Positions 19,845 to 31,872 of a stretch of DNA of 64,000 nucleotides are shown piece after piece. The stretch lies in NCBI RefSeq assembly GCF_002197845.1, contig NZ_NIDE01000015.1, forward strand, positions 20,752-84,751, given 5' to 3'. Each line of letters starts with the position of its first letter. Positions within the stretch are counted from its first letter, which is position 1. The notes under the pieces are model-generated. The model was given only the letters and a program-made list of their open reading frames with translations, had not been told where the DNA came from and ran no database searches. The position numbers and the translations under genes were made by a program. Source of the DNA: Fimbriiglobus ruber. Its GTDB lineage: Bacteria; Planctomycetota; Planctomycetia; Gemmatales; Gemmataceae.

Positions 19845-22160
19845 TTACTCCCGCGTGATGAACTCGTCCAGGTTGAGCAGCACCCGTGCGGTTCTGGCCC
19901 AAGCGGTCGTTGGATCGGCCGTCCGGCAACCTTCCAGGTATTTCAGGACGCGGTCGCGCTCGGCCGGGGCGGGCTGCCGAACGAAGCAGAGCTTGAAAGC
20001 GTAATCGATCTTCCCCGCGTCGCTCGCGGACCCTTCCTTACTGAGCCTGTGAGCCAGCCCTTCTGCGAATTCGACGAACGCCGGGTCGTTCGCCAGGTGA
20101 AGGGCCTGGAGCGGCGTGTCGCTACGGTTACGGCGGGTGCAGGCGGTCTGGGCGTCGGCCCCGTCGAACGTGGTGAGCAGGTGGTGCTGGCTCTGCCGCC
20201 AGATGTACGTGTACAGCCCGCGGCGGAAGCGGTCCTCGCCCTTGCTCTCGGGCCACGCCTTCTTGCTCTGCGTGAACGTGAACAGCTCGGGCGGCAGCGG
20301 CGGGTAGACGCCCGGCCCGCCGACCTTCGGCGAAAGTAATCCGCTGGCCGAGAGCGCGGCGTCGCGGATGATCTCGGCCTCAAGGCGGAGCCGGTTCTGG
20401 CGGGCGAGCAACTTGTTGAGCGGGTCTTTCGCGTCCACGTCTTTCCGCGCGGCCGACGCCCGGCGGTAGGTCGCGCTGGTCACGATGAGGCGGTGAATCT
20501 GTTTCACCGACCACGATCGCGGGCCGACGTTCCCGACTCTGAAAGCATAACCGAACAAGTGAAAAACTTTGCCTTCCGCGGCCGGCACCTCGGCGACTCG
20601 ACGACTCATCATGAATTCGCAAGCGAGCCAGTCGAGCAGTTCGGGGTGCGTCGGGGGGCTGCTTTGCATACCGAAGTCGTTCTCGGTTTCGACCAGCCCT
20701 TTACCGAAGAACTGCTGCCAGTACCGGTTCACGACCACCCGGGCGGTGAGCGGGTTCTCGGGTGACACGAGCCATTTTGCCAGATCGAGGCGGGTTTGCC
20801 GGGTGGCTTTGTTGGCGGCCGGGGCAGGGGTGCGAACCAACACGGCGGGCGGCCCCGCGGCGACCTTGTCTCCTTTCCGCAGGAAGTCGCCGCGGATCTG
20901 CACGAACGTCTCGCGCGGGTTCGCCCGCTCCCGCATGACCAGCGTCGTCGGGATCTGGCTGCTCACCTTCTTGAGTTGCGCCTCGACCTTCTTGACGGCG
21001 TCGTCCATCCCCGTCCGCCGGAGGTCCGCGAGGGTGGCCGTCAGTTCCGCGATCTTCTTCTCGACCTCCGCGTTGCCGCCGAGCGTGACGGTGGGCTCGT
21101 CGCAGCTGTTGAAGTATGCGTAGAGCCGGTAGTAATCCTTCTGCGAGACCGGGTCGTACTTGTGGTCGTGGCACTGGGCGCACCCGACGGTCAGGCCCAG
21201 CCACACGGCCCCGGTGGTGTTGGCCCGGTCGACCGTTCGTTCGACGCGGAACTGTTCCGGGTCCGTTCCACCCTCTTCATTGAACGACGTGTTCCGGTGA
21301 AACCCGGTGGCGACGAGTTGGTCCTTGGCCGGGTTCGGCAGCAGGTCGCCCGCGAGCTGTTGGACCGTGAACTGGTCGAACGGCAGGTCGTCGTTGAACG
21401 CTTTGATGACCCAGTCGCGGTACGGCCAGACCGACCGCGCGCCGTCGATCGTGTACCCGTTACTGTCGGCGTACCGGGCGAGATCGAGCCAGTGTCGGGC
21501 CTGCCGCTCTCCGTAGTGTGGCGAGGCGAGCAGCCGGTCGACCACCTTTTCGTAAGCGGCGGGCGACTCGTCCGCCAGGAAGGCGTCGACCTCGGCCGGG
21601 GTCGGTAGCAGTCCGGTCAAGTCGAGCGTGACGCGGCGAATGAGTACCGCGCGGTCGGCTTCGGGCGACGGCGCCAGCCCGGCCTTCGCCAACCGGGCGT
21701 TCACGAATGCGTCGATCGGGTTTCCCGCGGCGGAGCCGGGCACCGTCGGCCGCGCCGGCGGGGTGAATGCCCAGTGCGGCGCGTAGTCACCGCCCGCGGC
21801 GACCCACGCCTTGAGGGTCGCAATCTGCGCCGGCGTGAGTCGGTCGCCGGCTTCGGGCGGCGGCATGCGGTCGTCGTCCGCTTCGGCGGTGATCCGCTCG
21901 ATGACGCTGCTCGCGTCGGGCTTCCCGGGGACAATCGCATTCTTCTTTGTGGCGAAACTTTTCGCGTCCAGCCGCACTCCGCCCTTCTGCGACGCCGGCC
22001 CGTGGCACTTGAAGCACGAGTTGGAAAGGATCGGCCGGACGTCCCGGTTGAAGTCGGGTACGTCCGCCCCGACGGCATTCGCGACGAACACGCAGGCGGC
22101 CGCGAAAGTGCCAACGAACACCCGGACATGCACGAACGAGGGTTTAAAAGCAAAAGGCAT
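19845..22160 (-). CDS. DUF1549/DUF1553 protein with PSCyt1 haem-type motif
   Basis: 771 residues starting at the ATG at 22160, which has a GGAG box 6 nt upstream; the longer frame to 22232 lacks this. A signal peptide (FVGTFAAACVFVANAVGA) precedes the PSCyt1 region with a CxxCH haem-binding motif, SCFKCHGPASQKGG. DUF1549 follows (HWLDLARYADSNGYTIDG, about residues 210-230), then DUF1553 toward the C-terminus (TRRNRSDTPLQALHLANDP). A second motif, GCAQCHDHKYDP, lies near residue 320. Such large exported proteins are a planctomycete hallmark, possibly linked to polysaccharide breakdown. It is probably co-transcribed with the DUF1501 gene. Confidence 0.9.
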   Translation of the reverse strand: MPFAFKPSFVHVRVFVGTFAAACVFVANAVGADVPDFNRDVRPILSNSCFKCHGPASQKGGVRLDAKSFATKKNAIVPGKPDASSVIERITAEADDDRMPPPEAGDRLTPAQIATLKAWVAAGGDYAPHWAFTPPARPTVPGSAAGNPIDAFVNARLAKAGLAPSPEADRAVLIRRVTLDLTGLLPTPAEVDAFLADESPAAYEKVVDRLLASPHYGERQARHWLDLARYADSNGYTIDGARSVWPYRDWVIKAFNDDLPFDQFTVQQLAGDLLPNPAKDQLVATGFHRNTSFNEEGGTDPEQFRVERTVDRANTTGAVWLGLTVGCAQCHDHKYDPVSQKDYYRLYAYFNSCDEPTVTLGGNAEVEKKIAELTATLADLRRTGMDDAVKKVEAQLKKVSSQIPTTLVMRERANPRETFVQIRGDFLRKGDKVAAGPPAVLVRTPAPAANKATRQTRLDLAKWLVSPENPLTARVVVNRYWQQFFGKGLVETENDFGMQSSPPTHPELLDWLACEFMMSRRVAEVPAAEGKVFHLFGYAFRVGNVGPRSWSVKQIHRLIVTSATYRRASAARKDVDAKDPLNKLLARQNRLRLEAEIIRDAALSASGLLSPKVGGPGVYPPLPPELFTFTQSKKAWPESKGEDRFRRGLYTYIWRQSQHHLLTTFDGADAQTACTRRNRSDTPLQALHLANDPAFVEFAEGLAHRLSKEGSASDAGKIDYAFKLCFVRQPAPAERDRVLKYLEGCRTADPTTAWARTARVLLNLDEFITRE

Positions 22161-22574
22161 GTCGGCTCCGAAAAGCAGCGCGGGCGGAGGGGTTCGGCAG
22201 GTATGCAGTATTGTGCCCGCGCGGGCGGTCATTCACAAGGGCCGGGTTTCGGGGCAATTTGGGGTGAGATAAGGGATGAAACACCGTCACGAAAATTCGG
22301 TAGCGGGCGAACTTTTTCCCGCCATGCGCAACTACGGCAGCCGGGATCTCCGATAGTGTCGGCAAACTCGGCAGTTTGATTGCACTCGGCAAAGTTGGAT
22401 GCTATGCAAACCTGTGACTTCACGTCCCGATCGCCCACGCGAACCGGACGGCGAGACGGCGCTCTCGGGTGTTAGGGCGCTTTCGCGACACGACATTCCC
22501 GCCACGACGGCGACCGACCGATCCGCCCTCAGGATGCCACAACCCGGGCCGATGGTCGAACCGGTTCCCGAATT
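22161..22574. other. Intergenic region between divergent genes
   Basis: 414 bp between the leftward DUF1549/1553 gene and the rightward kinase gene. It must hold both promoters. I see an imperfect direct repeat around CTCGGCA (about 22369-22395) but no convincing -35/-10 pair, RNA gene or conserved ORF. Confidence 0.4.
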
Positions 22575-25500
22575 ATGGACGCCACCGCACACGTTTTGAC
22601 CGGGAACAACCGAACCCGGTACATCGAAGCCTTCGAGGGGAGCGGGCGCGGCGGCCCCAAGGCCTTGGGGGCTTTCCTCCCGCCCCGCGCCGACCCGGAC
22701 TACCTCTGGGTGTTGACCGAACTCGTCCGGAGCGACCTCGAACACAACCGGGCGGCCGGGAATCGGCGGCGCCTGGCCGACTACCGGGCCGATTACCCCG
22801 ACCTGTTTGCCGACCCCGACCTGATCCGCGGCCTGGCGTCCGAGGAATTCGCGCAACTGGCCGCCCGCGGCGAGAATCCGGACCCCGACGATTACGCTTG
22901 GGTGTACGACCGCGACACCCGCCCCCCGCTGCCGGACGACTTGGGCCGCACCCCGGCCCCGATCCGCTTCCTGGACATCAACTCGCCTTGGCCCCCGTCC
23001 GGCAGCCCGGAGTCCAACAGCTTCGGGTCGATGGGTGAGGCCCCGCTGCCGGCCGCGGAAACGAACGGCGACCCGGCGACGGACGAAGTGTTCGACCTCT
23101 CGCTGGCGGACGCGCTCGCCACCGCCCGCGTGCAACCAGCGCCGGCCCCGGCCCCCGTGCCGAGCAACCCGCGCGGGAACGCGGCGTTCCCGGTCGTCGG
23201 CCAGACGTTTCTCGGGTTCCAGCTCGTTTCCGTCCTCGGGACCGGGGCGTTCGCCCGGGTGTTCCTCGCCGAACAGACGGCCCTCGCGAACCGCCCGGTG
23301 GCCCTCAAAGTCACTACTAGGCCGACCCGGGAACCGCAGCAACTCGCCAAGTTGCGGCACACGAACATCGTTCCGATCCACTCCGTCCACGACCGGAGCC
23401 CGTTCCAGGCCGTGTGCATGCCGTTCCTGGGGCGGCAGACGCTCGCCGACCTGATCCAGGAGTGCCGCGACACCGGCGTCTTCTCGCTCGCCCGCGCCCC
23501 CCACGCGAGTACGACCCAGGCCGCGAAGACCACCGCCATCGGGCAACCGGCGCCGGCGTTCTCGCCCGCGGTGCCCGCCCCGCGGGCACGCTTGGGGTTG
23601 CCCGGGACCACGCACGTCGACCGGGTGCTGTGGCTCATGACCCGGCTCGCAGACGGACTCGCCCACGCGCACGACATCGGCATCCTCCACCTCGACCTGA
23701 AGCCGGCGAACATCCTACTGGCGGACGACGGGCAGCCGCTGTTGCTCGACTTCAACCTGGCGTTCGACGTCCGGGCCCGGGACCGCCAGTGGGCCGGCGG
23801 GACGCTCCCGTACATGGCGCCGGAGCAACTCGACGAGTATTACACCCGAAGTCTGAACCGCGGCCCCGAGCGGGTTTCCGTCGGAACCTGTGTCGATAGT
23901 CGGACCGACCTGTTCTCGCTCGGGGTGATCTTCGCCGAGTTACTAACCGGTCGGAACCCGTTTATGGTGACGGACGGGGAGCGGGCCGACCTGGCCACAC
24001 TGGTCCGACTCCGCCGGATTCCCGTCCCCGGCGTGCGCTCCCTCAATCGCGCCGCCCCGCCCGCCGTCGAAGCGATCGTCCGCAAGCTCCTCCACACGGA
24101 CCCGGCCCACCGGTACCAGTCGGCCCGGCACCTGCTCGACGACCTGGAACGCCAGCGGCAGAACTTGCCGCTGGCACACGCGGTCAACCCGTCGTTCCGG
24201 GAACGGCTCGGGAAATGGCGGCGGCGGAACCCGCGGGTCGCGGCCCAGGTGGTACTCGCGTGTACGGTTTTCGCCGCGGCCGGGTTAGGCGGGCTGGCCT
24301 ACCAGCAGGCCCAAGTTCAAACCAGGGCGGACGCGACGGCCCGTGCCCTCGGCGTCGCCCGCGAGCTGACCACCCTGCGCGTCGACCTCGGTGCCACCGA
24401 CGACCCCAAAATCCGGGCTACCGCCCTGGACCGCGGCCGCGAGCTGCTCGCGGCCTACGGGCTGCCCGGGAAGACGGACGGGCCGAACGCGCCCGACCTG
24501 TCGTCGGACGCGCGGACCGCCCTCGTGACCGACCTGGGCGAGCTGGCCCTTCTCATGGCCCACGCCGAATGGATGAGCGAACGACATCTGGCGCCGGGGA
24601 AGCGAACGCGGACGGACGCGGCCCGGACCTGGAACCAGGTCGCCGCCGCGTGCTACGCCGGTCGCCCGATCCCCCGCACGATCGCCGACCAGGATCAAAT
24701 GCTGGCCCTGACACCGGCCGAACTCGTGCCGGTTTTCAAGGGCCGGGAGGCCCTCATTGAAGACGAGACGAACGCGGACCGGTACGTCCGGGCGGTCGCG
24801 CTCATGGCCGCCGGGTTGCACCGCCTGGCGGCCGAGCCACTGGCCGCGATCGTCGACGATGACCCGACCCACTTCGCGGCCCAGTTCGCGCTCGGGTACT
24901 GTGACATGGTCCGGTCCAAGCACGACTCCGCGCTCGAACGGTTCCGGGCCGCCAAATCCCTGGCGCCGGGCGACCCCCGCCCCGGGTACTTCCGCGGGAT
25001 CATTCTTTACAACAGGCGAGAGTACGTCCGGGCCGAGGCCGAGTTCACCGACTCGATCAAGCGGAACCCCGATCACGCCGAATCGTACCGGCACCGCGGC
25101 ATGGCCCGCATCGGGAAAGGCGCCAAGCAAATCCGCAACGGCCGCGGGGCCATCGACGATTTCACGCGGGCGCTCGAACTCGGGGCTCCGCCGGTCGTGA
25201 CGTACCTGTCGCGCGCCAAGGCGGAAGAAGCTGTCGGCGATAAAGCGGCGGCCGGCCGCGACCGGGCGGCTGCAGCCGCTGCCGCGCCCGCGACGGCCGA
25301 CGAGTACGTCGCCCGCGGGCTCCTTCGGGTCGCGACCAACCCGACCGGGGCTCTGGCCGATTACGCCGCCGCCGCCGAGGTCAACCCCCAGTACCTTCCG
25401 GCCTGGCACAATCAGGCCCACGTGCTGGCGGAAGTGTTGGGTCAACCGAAGAAGGCCCTGGAGGTCGAGCGGAAGGCGGTCGCCTGCAACCCGGACTTCG

Positions 25501-25811
25501 CGCTCGCCCGGGCCGGACTGGGTGTCCTCTGCGCCCGCCTCGGCCGCCACGACGAGGGCCGCCAGGAGGCTCAAAAAGCCCTCCACCTGTCCGACGCCCC
25601 ACTCATCGCGTACCAGGCCGCGTGCGTGTACGCCCTGGCGCCCAAGGACGATCAGGCCGCCCGCACCCGGGCACTCGACCTCTTCCGGCAGGCGCTTCGC
25701 ACCGGATACCGGGATTTCGCCGCGATCGACGCGGACAAGGACATGGCGGGCATCCGCGACCTGCCCGAGTTCCGCGACGCGCTCCGGGCCGCGCGGGAAA
25801 TGGCCCATTGA
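22575..25811 (+). CDS. Ser/Thr protein kinase with C-terminal TPR region
   Basis: 1078 residues. A 200-residue N-terminal region resembles those of Gemmata kinases (LADYRADYPDLF). The kinase domain spans about 210-535: glycine loop LGTGAFARVF, lysine in VALKV (about 245), catalytic loop HLDLKPAN (372-379) and DFN (392-394) in place of DFG. An Ala/Pro-rich insert of about 40 residues lies at 303-345. A membrane helix follows (about 556-575), then tetratricopeptide repeats to the end, probably extracytoplasmic. It would phosphorylate unknown targets and sense via the TPR part. The missing Arg of HRD makes it a non-RD kinase, and the helix-C region looks shortened, so activity is uncertain. It appears monocistronic. 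Confidence 0.85.
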   Translation: MDATAHVLTGNNRTRYIEAFEGSGRGGPKALGAFLPPRADPDYLWVLTELVRSDLEHNRAAGNRRRLADYRADYPDLFADPDLIRGLASEEFAQLAARGENPDPDDYAWVYDRDTRPPLPDDLGRTPAPIRFLDINSPWPPSGSPESNSFGSMGEAPLPAAETNGDPATDEVFDLSLADALATARVQPAPAPAPVPSNPRGNAAFPVVGQTFLGFQLVSVLGTGAFARVFLAEQTALANRPVALKVTTRPTREPQQLAKLRHTNIVPIHSVHDRSPFQAVCMPFLGRQTLADLIQECRDTGVFSLARAPHASTTQAAKTTAIGQPAPAFSPAVPAPRARLGLPGTTHVDRVLWLMTRLADGLAHAHDIGILHLDLKPANILLADDGQPLLLDFNLAFDVRARDRQWAGGTLPYMAPEQLDEYYTRSLNRGPERVSVGTCVDSRTDLFSLGVIFAELLTGRNPFMVTDGERADLATLVRLRRIPVPGVRSLNRAAPPAVEAIVRKLLHTDPAHRYQSARHLLDDLERQRQNLPLAHAVNPSFRERLGKWRRRNPRVAAQVVLACTVFAAAGLGGLAYQQAQVQTRADATARALGVARELTTLRVDLGATDDPKIRATALDRGRELLAAYGLPGKTDGPNAPDLSSDARTALVTDLGELALLMAHAEWMSERHLAPGKRTRTDAARTWNQVAAACYAGRPIPRTIADQDQMLALTPAELVPVFKGREALIEDETNADRYVRAVALMAAGLHRLAAEPLAAIVDDDPTHFAAQFALGYCDMVRSKHDSALERFRAAKSLAPGDPRPGYFRGIILYNRREYVRAEAEFTDSIKRNPDHAESYRHRGMARIGKGAKQIRNGRGAIDDFTRALELGAPPVVTYLSRAKAEEAVGDKAAAGRDRAAAAAAAPATADEYVARGLLRVATNPTGALADYAAAAEVNPQYLPAWHNQAHVLAEVLGQPKKALEVERKAVACNPDFALARAGLGVLCARLGRHDEGRQEAQKALHLSDAPLIAYQAACVYALAPKDDQAARTRALDLFRQALRTGYRDFAAIDADKDMAGIRDLPEFRDALRAAREMAH

Positions 25812-25904
25812 GCAACGGCAGACGGGAGCGAAGCGCCGAGGCGTCCCGCGGCAGCAGAGGCCGGGATCGCGAAGCACGCCCTGAGAATCCGCCACGGTGA
25901 GTCC

Positions 25905-26226
25905 GCGCTCTGCCGAACAATTCTCGGTCCGTGAAGTGCAGGTCGTCCTTGTCGAAATACGGGTCGACCCACTTGTCAGTCGTCGACAGGAACCACTCCG
26001 CCGACACGGCGGTTTGCTGGGGCGAGGCGAATTTCGGCTTCCGGTCCGCCGGCTTCAACCCCGTCGCCGCGCGGTCCAGGGAGTCGAAGTGGTCGACCAG
26101 GGCGAGGGCCTTGATGGCGAACGCGGTGGCCACGTCCCCGTCGTGGATGGCGATCAGGTTGGACGACCCGCAGTGCACCACAGGGTCGTCCCCGCTGAAC
26201 CCGCAGACGATGAATTTGTAAAACAT
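25905..26226 (-). pseudogene. Remnant of a phospholipase-D-like nuclease
   Basis: About 107 residues starting MFYKFIVCGFSGDDPVVHCG resemble the C-terminal part of PLD-family nucleases, including DGDVATAFAIKALALVDHF and the end KDDLHFTDRELF. The HxK of the catalytic motif reads FYK, the segment expected after GSSNL is shortened, and the N-terminal half is missing. After DRELFG the frame continues into sequence that overlaps the kinase gene antisense and no longer looks coding. It is therefore a decayed fragment. Confidence 0.6.
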
Positions 26227-26548
26227 CCACCCGAAACGAGCCGTCGCGAGTCCGGCCGGGCAAAAGCATTGCCCACGGAATCGACCAATCAGGACATGAT
26301 GGCGGTCACTGACGTCCGCGCCTTGAGCTTGTGCGGGCCATCGGGATGGGATACATCCGACGCTTCACCGTTGGCGGTGGCGCGAAACCCAAGCTGAAGA
26401 CGCGGGACTGGTTTCTCTGGCAGGATCGCGTGTACCTTTTGGTGTGACAAGCCGCATTTTCGGTACAGGCTGCCGGACCGGTATTCTTTCCAGGCTAATA
26501 TAATAGAAGTAAGAACTGCGGTGTTGACCGGAAAAAATGTTGCGGCTC

Positions 26549-26576
26549 TTGACACTCGGAATCGGGCCTTTAGAAT
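26549..26576 (+). promoter_or_regulatory. Sigma-70-type promoter of the tRNA/rRNA operon
   Basis: TTGACA (26549-26554), 16-bp spacer, TAGAAT (26571-26576). An AT-rich stretch lies just upstream. It reads toward tRNA-Ile 163 bp downstream. The interval 26227-26738 contains no gene that I can support apart from this promoter and the hairpin at 26693. Confidence 0.7.
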
Positions 26577-26692
26577 CCCTCAGTACCTTTGATATTTAGC
26601 CAAGCGAACCGCCTATGCGAATCCCGGCACAAAGCACGATGATTAGCCCGTCCGACGGGTAGCTCTCACCGGGAATTATGTTCGCTGGAGAG

Positions 26693-26719
26693 AGCCAAAC
26701 CGAAAAGGTTTGGCTTTTG
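26693..26719 (+). terminator. Terminator-like hairpin in the rRNA leader
   Basis: AGCCAAACC-GAAAA-GGTTTGGCT, a perfect 9-bp stem with a 5-nt loop, is followed by TTTTG. It sits between the promoter at 26549 and tRNA-Ile, so it may be a leader attenuator, an antitermination target or a processing signal rather than a gene end. Confidence 0.55.
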
Positions 26720-26738
26720 TGTTTCATGGTACGGCTTC

Positions 26739-26812
26739 GCGGGTATAGCTCAGTTGGCTAGAGCGCAGCTCTGATAAAGCTGAGGTCCCAGGTTCGAATC
26801 CTGGTACCCGCA
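26739..26812 (+). tRNA. tRNA-Ile (GAT)
   Basis: 74 nt. The acceptor GCGGGTA pairs with TACCCGC, the D-arm is GCTC/GAGC, the anticodon stem CAGCT/AGCTG with anticodon GAT at 26773-26775, and the T-arm CCAGG TTCGAAT CCTGG. CCA is not encoded. Confidence 0.96.
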
Positions 26813-26854
26813 CTGGCGAAGAGCCAGGCCTGTGTCGATAAGACTTGGAAACTT

Positions 26855-26927
26855 GGGGACGTAGCTCAGCTGGGAGAGCACCTGCTTTGCAAGCAGGGGG
26901 TCAGGGGTTCGATCCCCCTCGTCTCCA
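26855..26927 (+). tRNA. tRNA-Ala (TGC)
   Basis: 73 nt. The acceptor GGGGACG pairs with CGTCTCC, the anticodon stem is CCTGC/GCAGG with anticodon TGC at 26888-26890, and the T-arm AGGGG TTCGATC CCCCT. CCA is not encoded. It lies 42 bp after tRNA-Ile. Confidence 0.96.
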
Positions 26928-27399
26928 CAAGTTGGACCGATGGCTTGTCAGTGAAGTGCTGTCCTTAACTGGCCAGAACGGACTGATAAGAAAAAAACTC
27001 GACGGCGGGTTGACATCGGATGCGACGCGGCTAAGATACTCAACGTTGGTGACGCAAACGCGGTTCTGGAAGGAACTTGCGGCGGAATCAGCGGGCGAGA
27101 CACGCCGGCCCGGGCGAGATCCTGGGGCCGGGTGAGTCGGGTGGGGTGAGAGCCTCATCCGGCCAATGATCTTTGACAACTTGGTGGGCAACGAAGTCGC
27201 ATCGGAAACGCGGCTGGTAACTCTTCGCAAGGGGGTTACGAGTTGGGTTTCCCGATAATTGACGTTCGACGCGTGCCTTAGAAATGCGAACGAAAGATCG
27301 TCGGCCATCCTCGGGTGATCCCACTTGGGGATGGTTCGGAAATAGAGTAGCTGGTAAAGGTTCCTGTGTTCTGTTACGTGGCGACACGGGCGGAGGGCG
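26928..27399 (+). other. Spacer and 23S leader with a second promoter
   Basis: About 470 bp between tRNA-Ala and 23S rRNA without any coding sequence that I can support. It contains the promoter at 27010-27037 and ends in the left half of the 23S processing stem. Confidence 0.7.
27010..27037 (+). promoter_or_regulatory. Second sigma-70-type promoter before 23S rRNA
   Basis: TTGACA (27010-27015), 16-bp spacer, TAAGAT (27032-27037). It lies between tRNA-Ala and 23S rRNA and would give a 23S-5S transcript independent of the tRNAs. Confidence 0.6.
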
Positions 27400-27407
27400 G
27401 GAACAAT

Positions 27408-30192
<2,785 letters not shown>

Positions 30193-30308
30193 ATTGTTCC
30201 TTTTCTTACCCGTGGCGAACGTGACAGCATCGAATAAAAGTGCGACTTCGTGCCCATCAAGTTGATCAGAGATCTCCGTACACCCGTACAGTAGATTTTC
30301 AGGCGACT

Positions 30309-30418
30309 TGCCGGTGACCATACCCAAGTGGAAACTCCCGTTCCCATTCCGAACACGGCCGATAAGCACTTGGGGCCGATGGTAGTGCGTCCAGCGCGAG
30401 AGTAGGTCATCGCCGGCA
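30309..30418 (+). rRNA. 5S ribosomal RNA
   Basis: About 110 nt. The ends TGCCGG and CCGGCA pair. Conserved parts are CCCATTCCGAACACGG and GCCGATGGTAGTGCG, with the loop GCGAGAGTAGGTCATC. It lies 116 bp after 23S in the same direction. Confidence 0.93.
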
Positions 30419-30428
30419 TTTTTACACC

Positions 30429-30462
30429 CCGCCCCCGTGGCTCGCAAGAGTCGCGGGGGCGG
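30429..30462 (+). terminator. Hairpin after the rRNA operon
   Basis: CCGCCCCCG (30429-30437) pairs with CGGGGGCGG (30454-30462), with inner pairs closing a GCAA loop. It is very stable, lies directly after 5S, and has only a short T-rich tract nearby. Confidence 0.6.
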
Positions 30463-30709
30463 CGGCGTTTCCAGACGACACTTTCCCACCGCCCGAACGA
30501 CACCCTCCACAGAATAACTCCGCCCGGTGAGATATCCGCCCCGACGGGCTTCTCACCAAACGAAACTCTGGCTTATCCACAATTCGCAAGCCTACCTTAC
30601 TTTGTTCAAGCTTTCGTCGTGCCCGCGTTCTGTTTTCCCTATCTTGCTTACAGACTCCTTGAACTTGTTGGCTGTTGAGACCCTCGTATCTGGCTTTGGA
30701 GCGTTGCCG

Positions 30710-31837
30710 ATGCAGACTGCCAAGGCTCTCCTTGGTTTGGTTCTTGTTTTGTTTGTGTTGCTCGAAGCGTTTGAGGCTCTCGTTCTCCCGCGAAGGGTTT
30801 TGCGCCCGTTCCGATTCACCCGCCTTTACTACCGGAACATCTGGTGGCTCTGGCTGGCGGCGGCTCGTCTCTGCGCGGCCGGTCACCGCCGCCAGACGTT
30901 CCTGAGCCTGTTTGGGCCGCTTTCCCTGTTCGTTCTCTTCGCGTTCTGGGCCGCCGCCCTGATCGTCGGGTTCGGGTTGGGGCACAACGCCGTTGCGCCG
31001 GCGGGTGTTAACCTGATCGACTCGATGTACCTCAGCGGCACCACGTTCACCACCCTCGGCTACGGCGACCTCACCCCGGCTACGCCGGCCGCCCGGGCGT
31101 TGTCCGTGGTGGAGGCCGCGACAGGGTTCGGGTTCTTCGCCGTGGTGATCTCGTACCTCCCGGTCTTGTATCAGGCGTTCAGCAGTCGGGAGGCGTTCAT
31201 CGCGCTGCTTGATTCGCGGGCCGGCTCGCCTCCTGCGGCCGGCCGGTTGCTCTTGCGTACCCCGCCGCTGGCGGACGGCGGAAGTTGCCTGACCGGGTTT
31301 TTGACCGAGGCCGAGCGGTGGACCGCCACGGTGCTAGAAGGGCACTTGTCGTTCCCGGTCCTCGGGTATTACCGGAGCCAGCACGACAACCAATCCTGGC
31401 TGGCCGCCCTGACCTGCACGCTCGACACGACCGCGCTCCTGCTGACGGTCGTCGAGGGTGGCAGCCGGACGCAGGCCCGGTTGACGTTCGCGATGGCTCG
31501 CCACGCGGTCGTCGACCTGGGGCTAGTGATCCGCCGGCAACCGAAAGCGCCGGTCGAGGACCGACTTCCGCCCGCCCGGCTGACCGAGCTGCTGGCGGCC
31601 TTGCGAACGGCCGGGGTGAAAGTCCGCGACGACGACGGGGCACGGGCCAAGCTGGAGGAACTTCGGGAGTTGTACGAGCCGTTTCTGGCCGGGTTGGGAA
31701 CCTTCTTCCGGCTGCCAGTTCCGGTGGTGTGGCCGACCGAGGAGGGGCCGGACAACTGGCGAACGAGCGCGTGGGTGCGGCGGGCGGGGCCGCTGACATC
31801 GCTGGGTATTGATCCGAAGGACGATCACTTCAGCTGA
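30710..31837 (+). CDS. Potassium-channel-family membrane protein
   Basis: 375 residues from the ATG at 30710, chosen because the upstream frame overlaps the rRNA terminator region and lacks features; GGAG lies 10 nt upstream. Helix 1 is near residues 5-25, and further helices lie near 66-92 and 128-152. The pore loop TTFTTLGYGDLTP (about 111-123) is an exact K+ selectivity filter. The C-terminal 220 residues are soluble and partly helical, without an obvious RCK motif. It is likely a two-TM-type K+ channel or a voltage-insensitive relative. It stands alone and converges on the VapC-like gene. Confidence 0.82.
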   Translation: MQTAKALLGLVLVLFVLLEAFEALVLPRRVLRPFRFTRLYYRNIWWLWLAAARLCAAGHRRQTFLSLFGPLSLFVLFAFWAAALIVGFGLGHNAVAPAGVNLIDSMYLSGTTFTTLGYGDLTPATPAARALSVVEAATGFGFFAVVISYLPVLYQAFSSREAFIALLDSRAGSPPAAGRLLLRTPPLADGGSCLTGFLTEAERWTATVLEGHLSFPVLGYYRSQHDNQSWLAALTCTLDTTALLLTVVEGGSRTQARLTFAMARHAVVDLGLVIRRQPKAPVEDRLPPARLTELLAALRTAGVKVRDDDGARAKLEELRELYEPFLAGLGTFFRLPVPVVWPTEEGPDNWRTSAWVRRAGPLTSLGIDPKDDHFS

Positions 31838-31872
31838 GGTCGTCCGCGGGCGTTACGTATGAACTTTGTACT

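Noticed and set aside
25603..25904. C-terminal extension of the PLD-like frame into the kinase gene
   Set aside because: The similarity ends near 25905 and the rest is antisense to a clear kinase-TPR gene.
26289..26555. 88-codon leftward ORF before the rRNA promoter
   Set aside because: No ribosome binding site or family resemblance; it overlaps the promoter region.
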